In this document: positions 9,594-20,257 of the stretch, one piece after another
Layout: each line of letters begins with the position of its first letter
Numbering within the stretch: position 1 is the stretch's first letter
From: Albugo candida
Lineage: Eukaryota; Oomycota; Peronosporomycetes; Albuginales
Reading direction: 5' to 3'
Length of the DNA stretch: 64,000 nt
NCBI GenBank assembly: GCA_040437565.1
Contig: JBDOQK010000008.1
Span: forward strand, 186,001 to 250,000
Made by a program: the position numbers and the translations under genes
Notes under the pieces: model-generated
Database searches by the model: none
The model's input: only the letters and a program-made list of their open reading frames with translations
Told to the model about the DNA's origin: nothing

Positions 9594-12535
9594 TTGATTT
9601 GTCAGTGTGCTGCAGCTGTGAAGTACCAAAATGCTAACACGGACAATGGAGCGGTTACAGAGAAACTGAGTGAGCAACTTTTTCTAAGGACGGAAATGGG
9701 GAATGCAAGACTTGCTTGCTGCGACCGTACAATGTACATCAATGGGGCTCGTATTGATGAAATCAAAGTACCTAGAACCGTTGGGCATTGCCAATGGAAG
9801 GTCACCAATGAAAATCATTCTTTTACTTTTGCCTTGGATATGACAAAAGAATCCTCTGAGAAATTTATCACTGAACTTCGACAGCAGAGTGATGGAAAAG
9901 CTCGACGTGAACTTGCAGAGAGGAAAAAACAGATCAGGAATAATCTTGCGCGAAGCCAAAAGTCAAGCATCCAGCCAGAAAATAAGTTAAATGAAAAAGT
10001 AACGCCGCGTCGGCGAAGCAACAACGTTAGGCTGACAGTGGCGACATCTCCAAATGATCTTAGGACGTCTCCGAGTTTGACCTCGACACCTTTCAGAAAT
10101 CCACAAGCCGTTCCTTCTTCGATAAGATCTCCTTATCGTTCACCGTTTGCTAGAGCGGGTTCAAAGCGACAAGCTTTATCTCCACTTCCAGTCGTACCTT
10201 CTGGATACGATAGCTCCACAGTCAGACCAGTAGTGAGAAGATCTAGCGAAGATTCAACAGCAAGAAAAAAATGGCTGAGTCCGACCCAATTGCGCAAAAC
10301 TAGAGCAAACTTTACACCCCCATGTATACAGAGGGATACCAAAACTTCCGTCTCTCATTCAGGCGATCAAGCATTGCCTATTACAAGGTCGCTAAGCCAT
10401 GCAAAGCAGGTTGGGAAGTGTCGCGTTCGCTCACTTTCACAAATGCTGGATGGTGTTCCAACTGCGGACCCGAATACGCCAATCGATACTGAAGAATCCT
10501 TGCCACCTACACCCAAACAAGAATCATTTGGGCAGCTACGTTCGCCCGATTTGGAGAGGCTGAATGTCGAGGATCAAGTCTTGGACACAGAAACGATTTC
10601 ACTGATGCATGGTCTGCTAAATATGGGTAATAATTGCTATATGAATGCAATACTGCAAGCACTCGCATCTCTTTCTGATTTTGTCCGAGATCTACGACAA
10701 GACAACTGGCTCATCTCCGCAGTACAGACACAGCTAGCTACTCCACGTCAGGAAGACGTCTCCATAGAGACTCCGAGTGAAGATTTTATAAGAACTTTTG
10801 TACATGATGCCCAGGCTCACCACCGAGAGATCACAAACAGTAGAAGAGAGGTCGTGGAAAATACAAAGTTTGCGTTGTACGACGCACTTGATGATATATT
10901 ATGTTCTATTGTCAACGGAGAGGAAAGCCCTATCAGTCCAGAACGAATCAAGTGGGTCATGGGACAAAGAAAGTTCATTTTTGCAAAGTAGGTTGCCATG
11001 CTCGCTTTCTTGAGTATGAGATGAGACTGATGCGTTCAGTCTTTTCACGTAGCCATTCACAGCAGGATGCACATGAATTTCTGGTCAACGTACTGGATGA
11101 ATTGGAAAAAGATTCTGAAGAAATGGTGAATGATATGTGCGCTCGTATTAGGAATGAGATGAATGAGCGTAATCTCTCAAGTCAAAGGAGTCGAGATATT
11201 GTATCCAATTCACCCTCACGAATCAGCACAGTATCGGATACAAGTGACTCGCTACTATTGGATAAAGAGAATGTAGCACCAAATGTGCTTGCCAACGTTA
11301 CTTCCACGGATCCGGAAGGTGTGGCTTCTGATACAAAAATACATAATCGATGCAGAAATGGCATGGCTCCAACAACTTTGAATGAAATTCTCCCCGTGCA
11401 GTATTTCCGAGGACAAATGGTCCAGACCTTGACATGTGTTTCTTGCCAATATAGTCGAAGACAAATGGAGCACTTTTATGATTTGTCGCTAGACCTACCA
11501 CCACAACCAGATCGAAGAAAGCATGCAAGCTGTTCGTCCAATCAGACCATTTCGACAGCTTCTCAAGACTTCTCTATGGAAAATGCTGATAATCAAGAAG
11601 AGACCATCAAATGTTATTGTGGGGAACCCGTGCTGGCCCAGCATCTAGATCATGACACACAAGTACTCCTTACTTGCGCAAAGCAGACGTGTAGTTTTCG
11701 CAAGAAAGAGAAGCGAGAGACTCAGTTAGAAAACGAGCCGACTGATTCTGACCTCTTTCCATCAGGAGAAACTGCTGCAACCATAGACGTACTTTTGAAC
11801 GACCAACAGGGCTCAAATGCTCCTCCTGGAGCGTCCAAGATCGATACGCAGACGTCAAATACAGTATCACCGTTCGAGAGCACGGTCGAAAGCACGGGTG
11901 ACTGGATTTGGCAGCTGGAGGATGTAATCACCGATCTATTCAGACCGCAACAGCTGGACCTCAAATGCGAAGAATGTAAAATCGGAAAAGAAGCTGAAAT
12001 GATGTATCGGATAGCGGAATTTCCTCGAGTTTTGATTCTTCATTTGAAACGATTCGAATTGGATCCGTGGCAAGGAACATTGATCAAACGCTGTGATCAG
12101 ATTGATTCTCCAATATGGCTCACATTCAATGCTGAAGGCATTTTATCCGATGATAATCTTGAGAAAGATACTGATAGGATCTATCGGCTGCAGGTAAACT
12201 TTTGTATGATTTGGGGTATCGCTTAGCACTCATGGTACCTCGCTTAGAGTATAGTCCATCACTTGGGTCAAAGCCTTGATCAAGGTCATTATATCGCGGA
12301 TATTTGCGGACTCGATTCTACTCCCAAGCAACCAGAGTCGCCAGGGCGCATATGGCGAAGAATGAACGATCAATTCGAGCTGCAGGTACACATCTTATTT
12401 GATGATGTACCTGATTGTGGCTCATTTCTTTGGCCTTAGGTGTCTGAAGATCAAGTGCTGAGTTCGAGTCGAAGTCGCGAATCTTCGTATATGTTTTTTT
12501 TTGTTCAGCAAGACAAAGCCAAGATCGCTCCATAG
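9594..12535 (+). CDS. Ubiquitin-specific protease, USP37/USP26/29-like
   Basis: Exons 9594-10987, 11053-12193, 12248-12385 and 12440-12535 encode about 922 residues. The Cys box MGNNCYMNAILQAL places the catalytic Cys at about residue 348. The box SHSQQDAHEFLVNVLDELE follows after a splice that joins ...KFIFA to NHSQQDAHEF. The QVLTC-like region PVQYFRGQMVQTLTC and RVLILHLKRFELD follow, and the His box VHHLGQSLDQGHYIAD lies in the third exon. The last exon contains YMFFFVQ, the usual end of a USP fold. A CxxC zinc-ribbon pair (KCEECK) is visible. The first 130 residues could be the PH-like domain that precedes the protease in USP37, but this similarity is weak by eye. A serine-rich linker and a large insert split the catalytic domain. 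The start is uncertain: Met35 (position 9696) is an alternative. It removes ubiquitin from substrates; the targets are unknown. Confidence 0.88.
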
Positions 12536-12857
12536 ATACAGAAGAAGCTCCGCAATGACGTGTAGTGAAGGATACGAGGGAGTCAGCAAAGATCACAAGT
12601 TAAGGTTGTCCCCAATAGCTTAGCAGCATTCTTCCTGCTCCTCGCCTGAAACCCGATTTGCCTTCCAGCAACACATTGGACTAATTGTGTTCGTTCGAAT
12701 CCAAGACGACGTTTATCGACAACAATGAGATAGCGAGTCTTATGGATAGATTCTCTAAGAATGTCACCGGTGTGAAGTCACAAGCGCTTTTATAAGAAGC
12801 GACAATGGATCAACTTGAACACACAAACATGAATGTAAACTCATATGTCGTGCAAAA
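12536..12857. other. Convergent intergenic region between the USP and GST genes
   Basis: These 322 bases separate the stop codons of two converging genes, so they should hold both 3' UTRs. I see no conserved reading frame, no structured RNA gene and no repeat. A GTTCGAATCC string near 12690 resembles a tRNA B-box but does not fit a tRNA fold (see rejected items). Confidence 0.6.
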
Positions 12858-14022
12858 TTAAGGATTTATTGGAAAGCGGTCTCGATCATGTTTGGTGTTA
12901 TAATCGACTTGTTGTCCGATCGGTATAATTCCAGAAGGATTAAAGTTTCGCAGATTCACAAATGCTGCTCTGATATGTCGCATATCGACAGACTTTTGTA
13001 TGGCAGGAATCTGGTATAGATCGCGAATATACTACCGCATGATGTGAATAATGACTCGAGACTGATACGATGAAACTCACATTGCGTAAATTTGGGTAAT
13101 CTTCGATTCGTCGTCGATTTGCCTTGAGCAAGTCGTAATACACCTGATCAAATCGAATCAAGAATACGAACAGAGATAGATCGGCTTCAGTGAGAAATGA
13201 TCCGCAAAGATAACTACGATAATAAATCAATCCTTGTTCACTGTAAATGAGTATGCGTACCGATGATGAGCCAAATGAGTTTCAAGATGATTCAAGCTTT
13301 TGTACAAATCGAGAACAGCGGCTTCGTAGACTTGCTGGGTGAACGCTTTTGATAGTCGAACTATGTTCTCTGTGATCTCGTTATCGATCCAAGCGAGCAT
13401 TTTATCAACATGATCGCGTACTTCTCCCGGGTATAAATCGATTGACGAATCAGTTACAAGTGCATCAAAGGCATAATTGAGCATCCGAACGATATCCCCC
13501 GAATCATTGCTTACTATCTGCCGTGTTTTTTTATCCCACAAAACAGGAACAGAGTAGGGAAGCACTCCTTCAAAACATATTTCGTATAGATCGCGTATAG
13601 AATCGGCTTTATTCACTGGATCAGTCGTTGCTCCTGCGGTGGGATATGATCCGATCCCGTTCGGCTCTGGGAGCATCGGGGTCTTTTCTGGATCGACGAA
13701 CACCCACCCTATATGCTCATCCGCAGGATCATTTGGGCGTGTTCGTTGTAAGACGCAATGAGTTATGCTAACTCCAATAAAGTCTTCCAGCCTCTTCAAC
13801 TTAAGAGCCATGAGGGCTTTACAGGAGAAGGGAGAAGCCAAGGATACGTATAAATGGTATCTCCCTCTTTCTAAACATGCAGAGACTCGTGTTTTTGATC
13901 AACAAGTCAAGAGAATGGAGAGTACCGGCTGTGAAAGGTGCATCTTGTGCTCCGGATGGCTGGATCCAATTACGGAGTTGTGCCGCATCATGAAGGCGAT
14001 TTTTATTTGGCTCGGAGCGCAT
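12858..14022 (-). CDS. Xi-class (omega-like) glutathione S-transferase / glutathionyl-hydroquinone reductase homologue with altered active site
   Basis: Four exons (14022-13926, 13870-13261, 13213-13081, 13031-12858) give 337 residues, the usual size of Ecm4/YqjG-type enzymes. Matching blocks: LRNWIQPSG, GRYHLYVSLA, the C-terminal YLCGSFLTEADLSLFVFLI, RFDQVYYDLLKANRRRI, YPNLRN, and YIRDLYQIPAIQKSVDM with NPSGIIPIG. Family members normally have a CPWA motif directly after the YVSxA block; its cysteine forms the mixed disulfide with glutathione and reduces glutathionyl-hydroquinones. Here the aligned residues are SPFS, with Ser (TCT) in place of the catalytic Cys, and a Cys four residues later (SPFSC). 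Either the protein uses a different chemistry, or it has lost reductase activity. The fold assignment is strong; activity is uncertain. Confidence 0.9.
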
Positions 14023-14556
14023 GGTATTTGCAAGTAGTCGTATGAGCAGTAAATAGCTTGTCGCAGCATCTCAACTGTGACAAGCGGCACCCATGTTTAG
14101 GCGCACACCGAAAGCACAGGCCTGTAGAAAGATTGAAAATACAAACGGTGGTATTTATCGTTATAGTAAGTACAGGTGTATTCTCGACGACATTCCCGAT
14201 TCGATCTATGAGAATTAGGCGCACAGAATGCGATGTCTAATGTCTTTCGTATCTTAAAACTTGGGTGTTTGAGAGTCGCCGGCTAACGTTAGAAATGACA
14301 TAACGGATAAAAATTCAGTAAAAATTTGGGAGAAGCTTACAATTTGCACTACGATCTAAAAAGCACCTGCTGTAGTGAGCCTTTTTCGACACAATCAATT
14401 TTCATAGGACTTCAATGGAATAAATGTCCAAACGGTAGTCAACAAAACGTAACAGTTCCCGTTCATTAATCGATTAAACATAACAATCCGATCTGATTTA
14501 ATGTACGAACATAACGATATATAATACATATAGAGAGTAATATCAAATTCTATAGT
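14023..14556. other. Divergent intergenic region upstream of GST and ADF-H kinase
   Basis: About 530 bases lie between the starts of two divergent genes. They should carry both promoters. The stretch 14380-14560 is AT-rich. I see short open frames but none with coding character, and no recognisable repeat or RNA gene. Confidence 0.5.
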
Positions 14557-17500
14557 ATGCAGACGATGTCGGCATCTTCTCATACATTCGTACGATCCGT
14601 CAAAGCAAAAGACGTTTGTTTTGATCTCGTTGATCCGATTCTGACCGAGATCAAGGGTCAAAGCAGCCCCAAAAATGTAGTGGATGGATGCTCGGAAGCT
14701 CCCAAATTGAGTCTTCAATGCTACTCGGAACATCATAGACACCAAGGTCGTCGACGATGGTTCATTGCAGAATTTACAGCTCCACAAGAAAGTCGGAATA
14801 CCCTTAAAGTGGTCGGAATGGGCTGGAATTCTCTTCAAATGGAAATTAGTCAATGGCCAAAGTCTCTTTTTGCACCGAATACACTCTGCTATGGATTTTA
14901 TCGAATGGATATTCCACAAGAAGGATTAGTGGACGCATGTTTCCCACCTTGTTTCGTGTCATTCTGCTGGAAGGGAAGGTCGTTGCCGATTTACTTGCGG
15001 ACAAAATATACCGAATATCATCAAGTGATACGAGTAAACATTCAAAGTAGTTATATCTGTAGGCTGCCGACTAAATGTGGTGAAAATAACATTTGTTGCT
15101 ATGCATATGTTATCATCCGCAAAAAAGAAGCATTTTGGGGCCTCTATTCATGTCAACCTGCAGCATTCAGATGATTTGAAGTGAGACCGCGACTTTATTT
15201 CCATGCAGGCTTCTATGCATATACTCACGTTTTGTTATGTAGGGATACAACGTTGATGAGACAAATCCCGCGAAGTCGACACAGAAGAGCAGGATCAAGA
15301 CGTTTCATTTCCAAGGAGATCGATGTCGACACAAAAGTGAAAGAAGCCATTGCAGACATTCGATCGGACTCCACGCAGTATAATTGGGTCGTCTGCGGGT
15401 ACCATGCAGATTTAGAAGATAAAAGAACATCTCAACAACTCATTCTGGTCGATAAAGGCATGGTAGGAGTCAGATAAAATTCTAGACTACGATTTCGTTA
15501 TTTACTGGTTGTGCGTAGAAAGGATGCTCCTCATTCATCGGATTGGATGGGATCAGCGCGATATTGAAGGAGGATGAAACTATGTATGTTTATTTACGAG
15601 TAGATATTCCCTTACATCGCGGGAACCATCGCATCGTTTCCAAATATGTTCTTATTACCTGGTTGACCGACAGTGGAATTGATCCTACCCATTCCGATGA
15701 AGAATCTCTTTTACCACGTTTTGGAATCTGTCGTTCTTTTTCCAATTTCGATGAATCAGCTCCGTCAAGTCCGAGTACTCCCGGATCGCGTACTGAGCTA
15801 CCAGTTCCCGCTCCTTCAACACCGAGTTCAAAATTACAAAGAGTAGCTGCAGCCCATGTACACGGAGGCGAGATTTATAGAGTCTTTCCTCACCATGTAT
15901 GATCTCAGCCTACTGACTGACTGACACAAATGAACCAGAGAATGTATGTGTAGGTGCATTTTTTCGCAAGCACGCAGGCGGAAGTCACAGAAGAAGCAAT
16001 TAGAGAACGTGTCCGAAGAGCGGTCGATAACGATTGTATGNNNNNNNNNNNNNNNNNNNNNNNNNNNNNNNNNNNNNNNNNNNNNNNNNNNNNNNNNNNN
16101 NNNNNNNNNNNNNNNNNNNNNNNNNNNNNNNNNNNNNNNNGCATCTTCTCATACATTCGTACGATCCGTCAAAGCAAAAGACGTTTGTTTTGATCTCGTT
16201 GATCCGATTCTGACCGAGATCAAGGGTCAAAGCAGCCCCAAAAATGTAGTGGATGGATGCTCGGAAGCTCCCAAATTGAGTCTTCAATGCTACTCGGAAC
16301 ATCATAGACACCAAGGTCGTCGACGATGGTTCATTGCAGAATTTACAGCTCCACAAGAAAGTCGGAATACCCTTAAAGTGGTCGGAATGGGCTGGAATTC
16401 TCTTCAAATGGAAATTAGTCAATGGCCAAAGTCTCTTTTTGCACCGAATACACTCTGCTATGGATTTTATCGAATGGATATTCCACAAGAAGGATTAGTG
16501 GACGCATGTTTCCCACCTTGTTTCGTGTCATTCTGCTGGAAGGGAAGGTCGTTGCCGATTTACTTGCGGACAAAATATACCGAATATCATCAAGTGATAC
16601 GAGTAAACATTCAAAGTAGTTATATCTGTAGGCTGCCGACTAAATGTGGTGAAAATAACATTTGTTGCTATGCATATGTTATCATCCGCAAAAAAGAAGC
16701 ATTTTGGGGCCTCTATTCATGTCAACCTGCAGCATTCAGATGATTTGAAGTGAGACCGCGACTTTATTTCCATGCAGGCTTCTATGCATATACTCACGTT
16801 TTGTTATGTAGGGATACAACGTTGATGAGACAAATCCCGCGAAGTCGACACAGAAGAGCAGGATCAAGACGTTTCATTTCCAAGGAGATCGATGTCGACA
16901 CAAAAGTGAAAGAAGCCATTGCAGACATTCGATCGGACTCCACGCAGTATAATTGGGTCGTCTGCGGGTACCATGCAGATTTAGAAGATAAAAGAACATC
17001 TCAACAACTCATTCTGGTCGATAAAGGCATGGTAGGAGTCAGATAAAATTCTAGACTACGATTTCGTTATTTACTGGTTGTGCGTAGAAAGGATGCTCCT
17101 CATTCATCGGATTGGATGGGATCAGCGCGATATTGAAGGAGGATGAAACTATGTATGTTTATTTACGAGTAGATATTCCCTTACATCGCGGGAACCATCG
17201 CATCGTTTCCAAATATGTTCTTATTACCTGGTTGACCGACAGTGGAATTGATCCTACCCATTCCGATGAAGAATCTCTTTTACCACGTTTTGGAATCTGT
17301 CGTTCTTTTTCCAATTTCGATGAATCAGCTCCGTCAAGTCCGAGTACTCCCGGATCGCGTACTGAGCTACCAGTTCCCGCTCCTTCAACACCGAGTTCAA
17401 AATTACAAAGAGTAGCTGCAGCCCATGTACACGGAGGCGAGATTTATAGAGTCTTTCCTCACCATGTATGATCTCAGCCTACTGACTGACTGACACAAAT

Positions 17501-19740
17501 GAACCAGAGAATGTATGTGTAGGTGCATTTTTTCGCAAGCACACAGGCGGAAGTCACAGAAGAAGCAATTAGAGAACGTGTCCGAAGAGCGGTCGATAAC
17601 GATTGTATGTTATTTCGAGTGGTAAGAGCCGTGATAGATTGCAGACTTTGCGACACTAGGATTGTGGCTGAACATATCTTCTCCAGGTGTGTGTTCAGGT
17701 GACCGGAGATGCTCAACCTTCCATCTGTGTGGAAGTACCGTTCGACGCAACATTGGGTGTGCTACAGAAAGAAATTGCACAACATGTGGGAATTCCAGAA
17801 ACTCTCCAGCGTATACTTTGGATCAAACAGACAGAGAATTTTGAAGTTGGTGAGAAGTAAAGATTTGAGCAAATCTCCAAATGTCTGACTTCTTTTCCTT
17901 ACGGTGAAGACGCTATTAGGAACTCCAAGGCAGTATTTCTTGAAGACTCACAGGCGCTATTGAGAAAAGACCTAGGCTTGAATCATGGAGACAAAATTCA
18001 CGTCGATCAACACAGCAATGGTGTCAATAAAGGACTAGCAAAGCTTGCACAACAGGTACAGAATCTTATATCTTCGCAGATACTTCAAAATCATGTCCTG
18101 ACTTGGTTACTTCTAAAGATCAACTCTGGCTCCCTCATTGTCAGTCTCTCAGCTGAGCGCCGACATGAAGTGCAGCGAGGGGTAGAAGCCCGTGAAGCAG
18201 AGCTGAAGAAGATTCTATCGGTCACACACGCACTTATTCGACATCGCAAAAATAAGCGTCAGACCGAAAATGAATCCAGTCAACGTAAATACCGAAGTGA
18301 TTCAGTGGGCTCCGTCATCTCAACATATCAAGATCGTGAATCTTTGAGTTTACCTGACGATGCAACAAACGTTGCTGAAGACTGCGGCTCATATACTAGG
18401 CGGAGAAGCTCCACTACCGAAGATATACAATTTGTATCAGATCTGAAAGCTCAAGCTCGCAAACTTGAATGTCAGAATGAGTACTTGGATATCCCGTACG
18501 ACAGCATTCGTATTCTCGGGGGTAAAGAAAATGAGCTTGGACTTGGTAAAGCCGCCACTGTCTACAGAGGTGTCTGGATGAATTCAAACGGAGCTGCAGA
18601 GGTAAGACTTTGCTGTATCCAATGAGACAACTTTGCTATGATGCATGAAACTTGCTCAGGTCGCTATCAAACTCTTCCGATACGTTCGCCTCACAGATAA
18701 GATTCTTGGAGACTATACACAAGAAGTAGCGCTTTTGCGAAAATTGAAGCATCCCAACATTGTTTTGTTTATCGGGGCCTGTACACATCCTAAACTCATG
18801 ATTTTGACAGAATATTGCTCACGGAAGAGGTATTGTTGTATGCCCTGCGAGTCATTCAAGTCACTGACGCCTTGTGCCACTATATAGCTTGTATGAAGTT
18901 ATCCACAACGGTAATTTTGAAAGCATACCGTGGAAGGTTAGTGATCTCTGGTGGCATTCACTCGTACATAAAATCATTCTTTGTCACCTTCAAGTACAAA
19001 GTGCGGATGATGCTCGACGCAGCACGTGGAATCCAGTATTTGCATTCACGTCGGATTATGCATCGCGATATCAAAGTTCTGTCTTTTATTCTTTGCATCC
19101 TACCTCCAAGACTGATATTCTGTTCTCATCGTAGTCGCACAATTTTCTCGTCGATGATGATTGGAGAGTGAAAGTGGCCGACTTCGGGATCAGTAAAGTC
19201 TTGGAGAATGATGGCAATGCATTTACGCAGTGTGGGACAACAGGCTGGTACGTCGTGTCCACGAAGTGCTGTTGGCAACATACATAATAATGCGAATAGG
19301 ATCGCCCCCGAGGTCTTGTTAGATGAAGAATTGGGATATACCTTCAAAGCGGATAACTGGAGGTAATCTCTGTAATTTGTCATCATACGGTAGTACATCA
19401 ATTTGACTCATTTGGTAGCTTTGCAATCGTTATGTGGGAGATGGTGGCGGGCTTGAACAATTCTAATCCATTCATTGGAATGGCTCCAATCAAGTTTTAC
19501 AATCAGACTGTGAACAGCGGCATACGTCCTCATATTCCAGGAGCAGTAGATCCCGATTACGCGCAGCTGGTCTGCGATTGTTGGCGCTCTGTTCCAGCAG
19601 ATCGTCCGTCTATCACCCTGATTGTGTCCGAGTTGGAAAAACTGGTCATCAAAATGGGTGTGAGCACAGATCTGCCACCGGCTTTTCAAGAAGGTTACCA
19701 TGCTGCAAGGGCGGAATTAGAAGCACAAGAAAAATTTTGA
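14557..19740 (+). CDS. ADF-H / ADF-H / ubiquitin-like / TKL protein kinase (interrupted by a gap and duplicated segment)
   Basis: A fusion kinase. Exons before the gap are 14557-15033, 15128-15180, 15243-15462, 15519-15896 and 15954-16040; this whole part recurs after the gap, where the fifth exon is complete (17523-17621). Later exons are 17687-17849, 17910-18055, about 18119-18601, 18660-18829, 18888-18936, 18995-19075, 19135-19247, 19300-19362 and 19419-19740. Merged, the protein is about 938 residues. Two ADF-H-like (cofilin/coactosin) domains come first, the second with IRSDSTQYNWVVCGY and GLDGISAILKEDETMYVY. A ubiquitin-like segment follows (ICVEVPFDATLGVLQKEI). The kinase has VAIK, HRDIK, DFG and APE motifs and FIGA/WEMVAG features typical of TKL kinases, so it should be active. 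ADF-H domains bind actin, so a link from actin state to phosphorylation is plausible inference. A 63 nt segment at 18056-18118 has splice-like ends but is also open in frame. Confidence 0.85.
14572..16040. repeat. Left copy of a 1469 bp direct duplication flanking a gap
   Basis: This block is repeated at 16141-17609 with an offset of 1569. I found one difference by eye (CACGCAGG versus CACACAGG). The left copy ends exactly at the N run and the right copy begins exactly after it, the signature of two overlapping contigs placed end to end. It duplicates five exons of the ADF-H kinase and should not be counted as a second gene. Confidence 0.95.
16041..16140. other. Assembly gap (100 N)
   Basis: A run of exactly 100 N, a conventional placeholder for unknown length. 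The flanking sequence overlaps by 1469 bp, so the true gap is probably negative (contigs overlap). Confidence 0.99.
16141..17609. repeat. Right copy of the 1469 bp direct duplication
   Basis: Second copy of 14572-16040. It continues without a break into the rest of the kinase gene, so this copy carries the authentic link to the downstream exons, while the left copy carries the authentic link to the promoter and first codons. Confidence 0.95.
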
Positions 19741-19891
19741 TGTCATCGACGGCAAATGTACAAAAAGTTGATCGTACTTATTAAGAATCTGCAGATTGTA
19801 GCCTGCAGTAATCAAACGTTGCACTATTCTACTTTGTATATCTTCCAAGGAAAAGCGAGCATCTTTGAAAATGACTGTATGTGAGATGCAG

Positions 19892-20167
19892 TCAAGCAGT
19901 TGCAAAGATAACGATTGCCATTTGACCAATGTAAAAGTACAGAAATTTGGACTGCTCGTGCGTGACGGAACAAGCGACATTTCTACCCAAACAGCAGTGC
20001 CACAGCATGCCGTAGTACTTTTGTTCGAAATGATGCTTGATCCTAACAGCAATTTGCTGCTCGCCCACGCATGAATCAATTGCATTCTGTGTCACTAGGA
20101 TGACTTCATCTTGTAGTTCAGGATCCATCGTCGACGTTTTCACAACAGGTTTCACTACGTTGCGCAT
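19892..20167 (-). CDS. DYNLL: Dynein light chain, LC8/DYNLL family
   Basis: A single-exon 91-residue protein with the LC8 pattern: DEVILVTQNAIDSC, then AVRIKHHFEQKYYGMLWHCC, GRNVACSVTHEQSKFLYFY and IGQMAIVIFAT. The order and spacing match DYNLL proteins of about 89 residues. LC8 is a dimeric hub that joins dynein intermediate chains and many other partners. In flagellated cells variants belong to axonemal dyneins and radial spokes. Residues 1-13 are not conserved and translation might begin at Met14. The usual WHCIVGRNFGS block is changed to WHCCLGRNVACS, so this may be a divergent axonemal paralogue rather than the canonical cytoplasmic LC8. It shares a 90 bp divergent promoter with the TPR gene. 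Confidence 0.9.
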   Translation of the reverse strand: MRNVVKPVVKTSTMDPELQDEVILVTQNAIDSCVGEQQIAVRIKHHFEQKYYGMLWHCCLGRNVACSVTHEQSKFLYFYIGQMAIVIFATA

Positions 20168-20257
20168 TGTCTTGGTCGGTCACAGCTCTACAAAGCTTCG
20201 CCTCTTCAATACTTCGCCAGGCATCTATTTTTACTAAGAGCTTGGATCTCTTCAAAT

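Noticed and set aside
10901-11052. An apparent frameshift in the USP gene, where two overlapping open frames meet.
   Set aside because: A 65 nt GT-AG intron at 10988-11052 joins the frames exactly and restores the QQDAHEF box.
12610-12705. A possible tRNA: an A-box-like TAGCTTAGCAGC near 12615 and GTTCGAATCC near 12690.
   Set aside because: The five bases either side of the putative T-loop do not pair, and no acceptor stem closes the fold. It lies in a 3' intergenic region and is probably chance.
16041-17609. A second, independent ADF-H gene downstream of the first.
   Set aside because: It is the same sequence repeated across a placeholder gap, with one base different over 1469 bp.
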